Source of the DNA: a bacterium | GTDB taxonomy: Bacteria; Zhuqueibacterota; QNDG01; JAGLOF01 | Length of the DNA: 64,000 nt | Assembly: GCA_016934955.1 (NCBI GenBank) | Contig: JAFGRY010000042.1 | Span: 1-64,000 of the forward strand | Direction of reading: 5' to 3' | Part shown: positions 1-8,813 of the stretch, in pieces | Layout: each line of letters opens with the position of its first letter | How positions within the stretch are numbered: the first letter of the stretch is position 1 | The notes under the pieces: generated by a model | Databases searched by the model: none | What the model was told of the DNA's origin: nothing | What the model saw: only the letters and a program-made list of their open reading frames with translations | Translations under genes and position numbers: made by a program

Positions 1-900
1 ACCGGACGGATAGGACGGACCAACGATCTGAACAGTAAACTCTTTGTCCGGATCTGGTGTGACCCCGTTCCAGTCAACGGTCTTGGTCACCTGCAAAGCG
101 CCGAACTGTTCTTTTTCCTTAATACCCGCATCCCACTGGAGCTGACTCTCATTCTCGCCAAGAGTAATGTCGATGGTCTTTCCGGTGGAGGGATTGGCAT
201 CAGAATCGACGGTATCGTTACCGCCCTGGTCCTGCAGAGTGAACTCGTAGCCGGAAGGAAGATTACTGAATGTAACATAGTAAGTTCCGGGAGCGAGGTT
301 TGTAAAGAGATACCCGCCGCTGCCGTCAGTGGTCTGCTCGCCGACTTTATACTCATTGCCGCCGGTCTTGAGGAAAAGCTGAACAGTGACACCGGACTGG
401 CCGCTTTCGCCTGCATCCTGAATACCATCTTTGTCACTGTCTACCCAGACGTAATCTCCGATCTCGCTGTACTCACCGCAAAAGGCGTATGGGCCTAAAA
501 CGGTTGTGTTGGTGTACTCATTTGCAGCTTTGAAGCCGACATTGATGGTTGTAAGAGGGAAAATGCCGTCTAGTACAATAGTGTAACTTTTTGTTTCACC
601 ATCATCGAACCCGGTCAGAAATTTGATACCGGTGACTTTGGTGAACTGATCATATCCGTATTCGTACTCGGTTTCACCGGTGATGGAGAGAACGTGTTCA
701 CCGTTTGTGCACCACTCGAGCACCCAGTGGCTGAGGGCGGGTTGAGTGCCCGACGTTACGGAGTAGGTAAGCGTTGTCGTCATATCGGTGTAATCATACG
801 ACACGCCATTAAACTCGATGGAATGGGCATCCGCCGTTGTCGCCCCCAGTAATACGAACGACAATAGGCAGAACATCGTACATGCCAGCAGCTTTTTCAT
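1..900 (-). CDS. Secreted SdrD/Cna-B-type repeat domain surface protein (partial, runs off window start)
   Basis: Reverse-strand ATG at 898-900, open in frame to base 1. Signal peptide MKKLLACTMFCLLSFVLLGATTADA; SdrD B-like motif IGDYVWVDSDKDGIQDAGESGQSGVTVQLFL. Missed by the ORF track because it has no stop in the window. Confidence 0.85.
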   Translation of the reverse strand, partial: MKKLLACTMFCLLSFVLLGATTADAHSIEFNGVSYDYTDMTTTLTYSVTSGTQPALSHWVLEWCTNGEHVLSITGETEYEYGYDQFTKVTGIKFLTGFDDGETKSYTIVLDGIFPLTTINVGFKAANEYTNTTVLGPYAFCGEYSEIGDYVWVDSDKDGIQDAGESGQSGVTVQLFLKTGGNEYKVGEQTTDGSGGYLFTNLAPGTYYVTFSNLPSGYEFTLQDQGGNDTVDSDANPSTGKTIDITLGENESQLQWDAGIKEKEQFGALQVTKTVDWNGVTPDPDKEFTVQIVGPSYPSG

Positions 901-1006
901 TTTCTTCTCCCGCAGATGTGAGTATATTTTAGTTAGTTTCATATTATCTTTTTTTCCTTTTGTCCGTTATCTATATAAAGAATGGCTGAATTGACCAGTA
1001 ATTCTT

Positions 1007-1402
1007 TTACAGGTCTGTCTTGATATCCTCAAAACTCTCCAGTGAGCCTGCGATCGCGGTTACTTCGACTTCGCATTCCGTATTGAGCAGGCAGTACTCG
1101 GCCCCGGCATCGATGAAATCTTCACAGGTGTCCGTGTTGAGGTCATTGAGAATCACGATTATATTGAGACGGGGACGGATTGTCTTGAGAATCCGTAGCA
1201 GTTTAAACCGGTTTTCGTCACCGGGATCGATATCGATAAGAACGAGATGGACATCAACATTGAAAATGCTGAGTATAAGCTCTTCCTTCTCTTCGAGTAT
1301 CGTATACTTGATACCTACCTTTTCAAGCATTCCGATCAGCCGGGTGCGCAGCGAATCGTTGGAAGACAGGATAATCGCCTTTTTGGAGCTGACCGCATTC
1401 AT
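1007..1402 (-). CDS. Degenerate CheY-like receiver domain protein
   Basis: 131 aa; LVLIDIDPGDENRFKLLRILKTIRP and DAGAEYCLLNTE resemble a receiver fold, but the N-terminal acidic pair and the conserved Lys are not evident. Overlaps the upstream gene by 4 nt. Confidence 0.6.
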   Translation of the reverse strand: MNAVSSKKAIILSSNDSLRTRLIGMLEKVGIKYTILEEKEELILSIFNVDVHLVLIDIDPGDENRFKLLRILKTIRPRLNIIVILNDLNTDTCEDFIDAGAEYCLLNTECEVEVTAIAGSLESFEDIKTDL

Positions 1403-1821
1403 GCATTCACCTCCGTATGGCCGGCTGAACCGGTGCGCTCCTCAACGGCTGCACAGTCGGCCTGAGGGATGACAAGTTCGAGCATTTCCGTGAGAAGGGC
1501 GGGTACCAGCGGAAGCGAGAGCGTATATTGCATTCCGGCTTCCCTGAAGCGGGCAATATCGGATTTATCGATATCGCCGAAAAGGCCTATACACCGCATT
1601 TTCGGACGTACTTTCCTGAGAACAATAAATGTGCAAAAAGAGAGTTTTATATTCTCTTGCACAGGCAGAATCAAGGCATCGAATTCTTCCTCAAGCAGTT
1701 TTATCAGTGTATCCAGAGAGAGCAGAGAATAGGTTGATTGAATATTTTTCCCCGAAAATATTTCTTCGAATACCTGCTTCTCGGAGAGATTATTCAATAC
1801 TGTCAGGATTTTCGTACACAT
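1399..1821 (-). CDS. Degenerate receiver-like protein lacking an evident phospho-acceptor Asp
   Basis: 140 aa; FDALILPVQENIKLSFCTFIVLRKVRPKMRCIGLFGDIDKSDIARFREAGMQYTLSLPL resembles a receiver domain with the acceptor Asp replaced. Confidence 0.55.
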   Translation of the reverse strand: MCTKILTVLNNLSEKQVFEEIFSGKNIQSTYSLLSLDTLIKLLEEEFDALILPVQENIKLSFCTFIVLRKVRPKMRCIGLFGDIDKSDIARFREAGMQYTLSLPLVPALLTEMLELVIPQADCAAVEERTGSAGHTEVNA

Positions 1822-1888
1822 TTGATCTGACCCTCTCTATCCTGCGCACCATGACGAGAGCCGAAATTCGGCTGTGATACGTCATTCC

Positions 1889-1906
1889 AAGCCAAATGCG
1901 TACCAA
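1889..1906 (-). promoter_or_regulatory. Candidate sigma-54 (-24/-12) promoter
   Basis: Minus strand reads TTGGTACGCATTTGGCTT, close to TTGGCACG-N4-TTGCT with the required GG-N10-GC spacing. Lies about 70 nt upstream of the 1821 start and close to an NtrC-family activator gene. Confidence 0.5.
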
Positions 1907-2128
1907 ACAAAAAATATACATTTTATTACTTTATAAGCATATTTTTAAATACAAAATTAACAATAGCTTGTAATAAGCAAATATATTATATTTATTCAAT
2001 TATAATAATTTATTTAAAAGCAGTTGTGTTACCTTTTGGTTACACATAAAATGATGATTGTGGCTGTTCAGGCAGTAATTATGAAGGATTGAGATGTGTG
2101 GCGAGAAGTAAACAGTGGGTCAAAAAGG

Positions 2129-3511
2129 TTACATCTTGTGTTCGATGTCATATTCCTCCAGAATACGGTAAATGGATTTCCGGCTGATGCCGGCTGATTG
2201 GGCGACTTTTGAAATATTTCCCTGGTGTATGACAAGCAGCCGATCGAAGTATTCCTTGCTGAATCGTGTGAGACACTGCTTTTTGGCGTCGTGGTACCTC
2301 ATTTCGAGAAACGCCTCGGCGGCATTATCCGTTTTCTCCGGCCGCAGCGCCGAAGGCAGGTGTTCGTATTCTATATAATCGCTGTCCGCCATGGATATGA
2401 CACGCTGTATCACGTTTTCCACCTCCCTGACATTGCCCGGCCAGGTGTAACGGCGCAGCGCGTCCATTGCCGGCCCTGAAATGCCTTTGATCTCGACCGC
2501 GGCAAAGGGGTTGTATTTGGCGATGAAATGGTGAACAAGGAGAGGGATATCTTCCATGCGGTCCCTGAGAGGGGGAAGGTACACCGGAACGACATTGAGC
2601 CGGTAATAGAGATCCTCCCTGAATTTATTGGTTTTCACGGCGTCTTCGGGGTCTCTGTTGGTTGCCGAGATCACTCTGATGTCTACATCGATAAACGTTT
2701 TACCGCCGATCCGCCGGAACCGCCGCTCCTGGAGAACCCTGAGCAGCTTGGCCTGCATGTGGTAATCCATTTCCGTGATTTCATCGAGGAAGAGGGTGCC
2801 GCCGTCCGCCAGCTCAAATACGCCCGGTTTCGCCTGATAGGCCCCGGTGAAGGCCCCCTTCTCAAATCCGAAGAGCTCGCTTTCAAGGAGGGTTGCGGGA
2901 AAACCGACACAATCGACGGGAATGAACGGTTTGTCTTTGCGGGCGCTGAACGCGTGAATGTTTCGTGCGATCAGTTCCTTGCCGGTGCCGCTTTCTCCGA
3001 ATATGAGGACGTTCGTCCGGGACTGGCCCAGTTTCAGCACATTTTTGGCGATCTGCCGCATGATACTGCTTTCGTAGACGACATTGTTCAGTTTCGTCTG
3101 GGATTCGACTCTGGACTGGAGACTCGATATCTCTTTGCGGAGTGCCCGGTGTTTCAGCGCTTTTTCAATCGATATCTCCAGCATTTCCCTTGTGATCGGC
3201 TTCTGAAGAAAGTCGAACGCTCCGGCCTTCATCGCCTTAACGGCGAGATCTATCTTTCCCATACCGGTAAAGATGATCACCGGAATATCGGCATCCTGTT
3301 CGTTCACTGCGTGAAGAACATCGAATCCGTCGCCGTCAGGAAGAAAAAGATCGGTAAAGACAACCTCCAGGGAATCATTATGGATATGTTCCACTGCCTG
3401 TGCCCGATTGCTCACGGGAACACATTGATACCCCATTTCGGCGATGTGTTCGGTGCAGTGTTCAAGAATTATCGCGTTGTCTTCCGCAATCAGTATGTTA
3501 TCCATAATCAC
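2129..3511 (-). CDS. NtrC-family sigma-54-dependent response regulator (receiver, AAA+, Fis-type HTH)
   Basis: NILIAEDNAIILEHC and VFTDLFLPDGDG receiver; GESGTGKELIARNIH Walker A; ELFGFEKGAFTGA (GAFTGA); C-terminal HTH ISKVAQSAGISRKSIYRILEEY. Confidence 0.95.
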   Translation of the reverse strand: MIMDNILIAEDNAIILEHCTEHIAEMGYQCVPVSNRAQAVEHIHNDSLEVVFTDLFLPDGDGFDVLHAVNEQDADIPVIIFTGMGKIDLAVKAMKAGAFDFLQKPITREMLEISIEKALKHRALRKEISSLQSRVESQTKLNNVVYESSIMRQIAKNVLKLGQSRTNVLIFGESGTGKELIARNIHAFSARKDKPFIPVDCVGFPATLLESELFGFEKGAFTGAYQAKPGVFELADGGTLFLDEITEMDYHMQAKLLRVLQERRFRRIGGKTFIDVDIRVISATNRDPEDAVKTNKFREDLYYRLNVVPVYLPPLRDRMEDIPLLVHHFIAKYNPFAAVEIKGISGPAMDALRRYTWPGNVREVENVIQRVISMADSDYIEYEHLPSALRPEKTDNAAEAFLEMRYHDAKKQCLTRFSKEYFDRLLVIHQGNISKVAQSAGISRKSIYRILEEYDIEHKM

Positions 3512-3664
3512 CGCATGTAAAAAGCCAGGGATGAATAGTTCTCACGATAGTAATTGTATGGGGAAAAAAACGATACTATTAAAGTAACAAATTAATGACA
3601 TTAGTCAAGGAATTTCCAAGAAACACCTCCCCGGGGCCCTGTCCGCACATCCGGTGAGGCGGCA

Positions 3665-5038
3665 TCACCGGTGCCACTCGGGCAGCGGGTATCGATTTTT
3701 CGGTCTGCGTCCGTAAAAGAAGTCGTCCATGTGCAGGGCGATTCTGCGCGCCGCCGGATTTCTCCGTACGGCAATCCGCATCAGATTATGCAGCAGGGAG
3801 CCGGGATGTGAATAGGGACATACCTTGAGACAGATCGAACAGTCACTCCCCACCCTTCGCCAGTAGCTGAAACACGCTTCCTGGCTGCTCTGCCATTTTT
3901 CAACACCATTGATCAGCTGCTTGCCGTGCCGCTGAATGGCGCCCGAAGGACAGTTTACCGCGCATTTGCGACAAAATTCACAGAAATCCTGCACGCCGAA
4001 CTCTCTGGGGTTATCATGAAAAAGGGGCATATCGGTCGTCACCACCGCCAGCCTGACCCGGGGACCGTACTCCGGCGTGATAAGCAGCCCCAGTCTTCCC
4101 AGTTCGCCCAGTCCCGCATCCACCGCCACCGGAGGACAGAGCACCCGATAGTTACCGTCAACATGGGGCCGGGCGCTGTATCCCAGAGAACGGATATAGG
4201 AGGTCACGGCCAGCGCGGCGTTTCCGACTTTGAAATATTTGAAAGAGGATTCAGTCGTGGCGATATGGTGGGGTGCGTGCCGCACCATGCTATAATCCAT
4301 CTCAACGGCAAGCACCACCGCATGAGGGTGGTCACAGGTCACCGGTGATCCCCATTTCCCCGGAGAACGGCCTATGTGAGTGTAGACATTTGCGGGATCG
4401 AGGGGGCCTACACCGACGAGATCGGCACCGCTGTAGAGACTGAATCCTTTAATTCTGCGGGTATTTTCTTCAGGGTCGGACCTTACCGGCTCTTCGGAGG
4501 AATCTGTTTCGTCAAGCCGTTCATCCCTGAAAATCCTGTCCATCACCGCGAAAAGAGAGGAGCTGAACGGAGTGGTTTTTGCATTGTAGGTTACGGTGCC
4601 GGGTTCGTCTATATGGGGCATTGCCCGGATTTTCTCATCGACGGATTCCAGCTCAGGATGCGCGCGGTAAAATTCCCTGAATTCACCGGTGCCCGGTTTG
4701 AGCCGGTAAAAGCGGTGAAAAATGGCATCCCTCTCATCGATCCTCTTGCGGGAACCCGGAACGGACAGACCGGCAACGGTGCCGAAAGGGAGGAAGAGCA
4801 CAAGCACCGCCAGCAGCCCGGCGAGAACCATTCCGGCGACAGGCCAGCGGTACACGGGTTCAGGGTGTGCGGCAAGAAAAAGCGCGACCGCCGCCGCGGG
4901 TATGTACAGCGCAGCGGCAAGCAGCGCCGGCCGTTTCCGTCTCTCGCGGAGTGATGTCATGATAAACAGCAGTGCAGCGCCGCTGAAGACAACAATAGCT
5001 GCATATATGATGATGATGAAACAGGATTCAGCAGTCAT
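3665..5038 (-). CDS. Membrane-anchored reductive-dehalogenase-like 4Fe-4S protein
   Basis: Three hydrophobic N-terminal segments. GNAALAVTSYIRSLGYSARPHVDGNYRVLCPPVAVDAGLGELGRLGLLITPEYGPRVRLAVVTTDMPL matches the RdhA/QueG-like core. Clusters CEFCRKCAVNCPSG and DCSICLKVCPYSHPG. Confidence 0.8.
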   Translation of the reverse strand: MTAESCFIIIIYAAIVVFSGAALLFIMTSLRERRKRPALLAAALYIPAAAVALFLAAHPEPVYRWPVAGMVLAGLLAVLVLFLPFGTVAGLSVPGSRKRIDERDAIFHRFYRLKPGTGEFREFYRAHPELESVDEKIRAMPHIDEPGTVTYNAKTTPFSSSLFAVMDRIFRDERLDETDSSEEPVRSDPEENTRRIKGFSLYSGADLVGVGPLDPANVYTHIGRSPGKWGSPVTCDHPHAVVLAVEMDYSMVRHAPHHIATTESSFKYFKVGNAALAVTSYIRSLGYSARPHVDGNYRVLCPPVAVDAGLGELGRLGLLITPEYGPRVRLAVVTTDMPLFHDNPREFGVQDFCEFCRKCAVNCPSGAIQRHGKQLINGVEKWQSSQEACFSYWRRVGSDCSICLKVCPYSHPGSLLHNLMRIAVRRNPAARRIALHMDDFFYGRRPKNRYPLPEWHR

Positions 5039-5065
5039 TGCGCATGGCCTCCTGCATGCTCGGGA

Positions 5066-8000
5066 TTACGGGTTTTTTGACCGGTCAGACGATTGCCGTG
5101 CGATCTCTTCGATTCGTTCGAGAGCGAACTTTCCAAAATGGCTGCCAGGACCCTCTCTTTCTATGATCATTTCATACATACGCCGGGCCTTCTCCGGTTC
5201 ATCGAGCTTCTGATACGCCTGGCCGGCGTTATACAGGGCGGTTGCTTTCCAGGGCAGCGTGTTTGTCGGCTTTGAAAGATATGCGACTTTGAGATACTCG
5301 AACACGGCCTCCTGGAACAGCCCCATTGCGTCATAACACTGACCGAGCTTGTACTGCAGGCTGGTTTCCATTTGAGGATCGGCGTACGGTTTGAGATCCC
5401 TGTATATTTCGATGGCCCGCCGGTAATCATGCAGCTCAGTGTAAAAATCGCCGATCTTTTCCCGGTAATTCAGCACATCCGGCGCGTTCGGAAACCGGGC
5501 TATGTACTCACGCGCGGTGGCCATGGCCCCGTCGTAGAGCGCCTGTCCGGCCTGCGAATTCATCAAGCGGTTGTAGGCGATACGTGATATGTCCGGATCA
5601 GTGGCGATTTCCGTGGCTTTTCTGTAGGCGAACGTGGCGTTTGCGTACTGCTTCGAGTTATGGTAATGATCCCCGAGATTCAGATAGACTTCAGCCAGGA
5701 CCGGATGACCGGGATAGGTCGAAGGCATGGCGGTGAGCAGCGGCAGGGCCTCTTCGATCTGGTTCATTTTCAGATAGTTCTTGCCCAGCTCGAGACGGGC
5801 CTCGGGTTCGGCTTCACCGATATCCCGTTTGAGCATCTCCCTGAGAATCTCTACGGATTTGTCGAACTGTTTATCTTCAGCATACACTTTTGCCTTTTCC
5901 ATGCTGATTTCAGCGTTCAGCAACAGGAAATCCGGCAGCTGCCTGTAGGTCTTGACGAATGATGCGAGACGCGCGTCAGCGGTGGAAAACTGGTGCTGGC
6001 GATAGAGAACCGATATATAGCGAGCCGTGTAGACGGCTTTCAGACTGTCGTTGGCCGCCAGTTCTTCCGCGAGCGCAAAATCATGAGCCGCTTCCGGGTA
6101 GCGTCCTATCCGCAGGTGAATCGTTCCCCGTTCTTCGGCCACGGAGTCGGTCACCGCCTCGTTCGGGACCAGAGCAAGGTATCGCAGGGCGACCTCCTCT
6201 CTTCCGGCAAGCCGTTCTATCTCGGCCAGTCTCAGATACGCGTTCACCCGGATGCGTATCTCAGGCCCATTTCGCAGGAGGCGCAGATAGGCGTCGGCGG
6301 CACCGGCATAATCACCCAACTCTTTGCAGGCGGCCCCGAGACAGGACAGCAGTTCCCGGCGCATGGACGGCGTCCCGGGCACCAGTCCAGTCTCTGCGGC
6401 AACAGTTTCAAGACTGTCCCGGCGCAGGCTGGCGCGGCAGAAAGCCGCCGCTTCCTCAAAGCGTTCGGTCTGCAGTAAAAGAGGCGCGAGAAGGCGTACG
6501 GCTTTGGACGCCGATTCACTGTGGGGATACGTATTCAGGAGCTCTTTGAGAAGTGCGATGGCTGTTTCAGGGGCGCTTTCCCTGACCGCTTCCGCTCTTT
6601 CCAGGAATAATTCCGGCAGAAACGCGGATCGGGGATAGCGCATCCGGAGAACAGTGGAAAGAGAATCACCTGTCGGGATGAGACCGGCGGAAAAACAGAG
6701 CCGCGCATCGCGGAAGAGTGCCGCCTCGGCATCAGGGGTGTCAGAATACCTGCCGTGAACAACGGCGTACAGTTCCCGTGCCCTGGGCAGGGAATCGGCT
6801 TTTTCAAAGGCACGCCCGAGATTGAATATAATTCCCGGCGCGGCGGGAGTGTTTTCAAAACGGGTATAGAGGTCGAGGTATCCGTCAATATCGTCCTGTC
6901 CCCGCAGCTGCAGCCCGGCGAGACCCGCGGTCGCTGCATAGGGACCGTCAGGATAGCGCTCTCCCAGTTCCTGGAAAGCGATCGCCGCGCTGTCCGCCAG
7001 TTCAGGATCGCCGGTACGCCGGGCAAGCCGGCGGTACGACTCGGCGATCTGGTAGAGAGAAATTTCGGCGCGGGAACCTGAATCGGCGAGGGCGAGATAC
7101 GCACGGTGATACCCGATTGCGTCCCGATACCTGCCCATGGAATCGAAACAGAGGACCCCGATATCGTGCAGCATGTCGTGATCCGCCGATGAAGCGGCAT
7201 ACTGTCGCACAAGGTCGGTAAGACGCAGAAGGGATCTGCGCAGGCCCTCGACGGTGGTATACGATATATCTTCCAGGAGATCGGAGGCTCGTTTTCCCCA
7301 GATGGTCCAGGGCACGGTATCCCGCAGGCCGGAGAAGAGATGCATCGCCTCACGCTCACGTCCGGTTTCAGCCAGAAGCTCACCGTAGCGGAATCGGGCC
7401 TCCAGCGCTTCTCCGCTTCCCCGATATTCACTTATCACCCGCTGAAGCGAGGAAGCAGCCTCATCGGTAAGATCCCCCGAGGCGATAATGGCGGAGGCTT
7501 TGCTGAGAAGCACCCGCGGCAGCAGGGGATCGGCGGTAAAGGTGTCCGCGTACCGGTCGAGACATGCCACCGTCCGGGAATAGTCTCCGGCCGCTCTCCA
7601 GGCTGAAGCCGCTGTGAGGAGCATCCGGGGAAGCAGTTGCTGAGGGAAAAGGGAATCGCTGAGCAGTGAATCGAGACCGGCAGCGGCCCTGCGAGGCTGC
7701 TGCAGTGCAATGAGCGTACGAAAATAATTCCAGGCCGCCTCATTCGTTATACTCCGCGCGTCCGTTTCCAGCCCGGCGCGGCGGTAAGCGTCCGCTGCTT
7801 CCGTATACTGACCATTCTCGTAATATATATCGCCAAGCAGCTGCAGGGCCTCAGCCCGCAATGAGCCTTCAGGAGCGTTCGCGCCCGCAGCGGAACAGAG
7901 AGCTGCGGCCTCTTCCGTCATATTCAGCAAAACCAGGACCCGTGCCAGGCGCAGGGTCAGGCGGGCCGCGTCTCGCGAACCGCCCCCCTCACCCTGCAGC

Positions 8001-8719
8001 ATCCGTTCATAGAGAGCCCGCGCCGCCTCCCAGTCGGCGCGCTGTTCATAGACACGGCCGAGGACAAACGCCGCTTTAACCCCATCTCCCTCCCGCAGCG
8101 GAGATGCAATGAGGGAGGATGCCAGCGATTCGCACTCCTGAAATTTCCCCTGGGTAAAATAGATATCCAGCAGCAGGAATGTCGCGGACGACTGCAGCCC
8201 CTCTCCCGCAGCGGCGTTGAGCAATGATCTGATATAGGCTTCGGATTTGGCGAGCATGCCGATCTCCGCATAGAGCACGGCGGACCGGTAAAGGCACTGA
8301 TGCGCCGAATCGCTTTCCGGATAGTAGGCGAACACGCGGTAGCAGGCCTCCGCCGCTTTCCGGATGTCTCCCGCTTTTTCATAGCTTTCGGCGATCCGCA
8401 TCTGGGCGCGGGCGGCCAGGGGAGATTCCTCGAACCGGATAAGCAGCTGATAATACTCGTTGCGGGCGTCGGCGTACTGCCCTGTCTCGAGATAACATTC
8501 ACCGATACGGAAAAGCGCTTCCGGCATTTTGGCGCTTCCCGGAAAACGATCCGCAAACCGTTGATACTGGATCAGGGCAAGATCGAACAGGCCGTCTTCA
8601 AATAATTTGCCGCCGTAAGTAAATTCGGCAATCTCGTCCGGGATCTGACCGAACAGGCTTACAGCCGGGATCACTAACAACAGCGCGATATGAATAAAAC
8701 TGAATTTGGCGATTTTCAT
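5066..8719 (-). CDS. Large TPR-repeat (YbgF/BamD-like) envelope protein
   Basis: 1217 aa with signal peptide and many TPR units, e.g. ALFRIGECYLETGQYADARNEYYQLLIRFEESPLAARAQMRIAESYEKAGDIRKA. Confidence 0.85.
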   Translation of the reverse strand: MKIAKFSFIHIALLLVIPAVSLFGQIPDEIAEFTYGGKLFEDGLFDLALIQYQRFADRFPGSAKMPEALFRIGECYLETGQYADARNEYYQLLIRFEESPLAARAQMRIAESYEKAGDIRKAAEACYRVFAYYPESDSAHQCLYRSAVLYAEIGMLAKSEAYIRSLLNAAAGEGLQSSATFLLLDIYFTQGKFQECESLASSLIASPLREGDGVKAAFVLGRVYEQRADWEAARALYERMLQGEGGGSRDAARLTLRLARVLVLLNMTEEAAALCSAAGANAPEGSLRAEALQLLGDIYYENGQYTEAADAYRRAGLETDARSITNEAAWNYFRTLIALQQPRRAAAGLDSLLSDSLFPQQLLPRMLLTAASAWRAAGDYSRTVACLDRYADTFTADPLLPRVLLSKASAIIASGDLTDEAASSLQRVISEYRGSGEALEARFRYGELLAETGREREAMHLFSGLRDTVPWTIWGKRASDLLEDISYTTVEGLRRSLLRLTDLVRQYAASSADHDMLHDIGVLCFDSMGRYRDAIGYHRAYLALADSGSRAEISLYQIAESYRRLARRTGDPELADSAAIAFQELGERYPDGPYAATAGLAGLQLRGQDDIDGYLDLYTRFENTPAAPGIIFNLGRAFEKADSLPRARELYAVVHGRYSDTPDAEAALFRDARLCFSAGLIPTGDSLSTVLRMRYPRSAFLPELFLERAEAVRESAPETAIALLKELLNTYPHSESASKAVRLLAPLLLQTERFEEAAAFCRASLRRDSLETVAAETGLVPGTPSMRRELLSCLGAACKELGDYAGAADAYLRLLRNGPEIRIRVNAYLRLAEIERLAGREEVALRYLALVPNEAVTDSVAEERGTIHLRIGRYPEAAHDFALAEELAANDSLKAVYTARYISVLYRQHQFSTADARLASFVKTYRQLPDFLLLNAEISMEKAKVYAEDKQFDKSVEILREMLKRDIGEAEPEARLELGKNYLKMNQIEEALPLLTAMPSTYPGHPVLAEVYLNLGDHYHNSKQYANATFAYRKATEIATDPDISRIAYNRLMNSQAGQALYDGAMATAREYIARFPNAPDVLNYREKIGDFYTELHDYRRAIEIYRDLKPYADPQMETSLQYKLGQCYDAMGLFQEAVFEYLKVAYLSKPTNTLPWKATALYNAGQAYQKLDEPEKARRMYEMIIEREGPGSHFGKFALERIEEIARQSSDRSKNP

Positions 8720-8813
8720 GGCGGCCCACCCTCTTTACATCCCTGACATAGCAACAAGCCCTGACCCGTCGGACGGGGCAGGGCAGCGCTGTGTGCGGGA
8801 CATATGGAATCGG

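Noticed and set aside
87-437. 116-aa minus-strand ORF near window start
   Set aside because: Out of frame with the real SdrD-like coding sequence (1-900), which has a signal peptide and domain match.
3581-3608. Possible sigma-70 promoter (TTGACT-16-TACTTT) upstream of the NtrC-type gene
   Set aside because: -10 match is weak and spacing is short; not enough to call without transcript data.
6535-7431. 298-aa minus-strand ORF inside the TPR gene
   Set aside because: Alternative frame of the 5066-8719 TPR gene; Pro/Arg/Ser-rich with no family motif.
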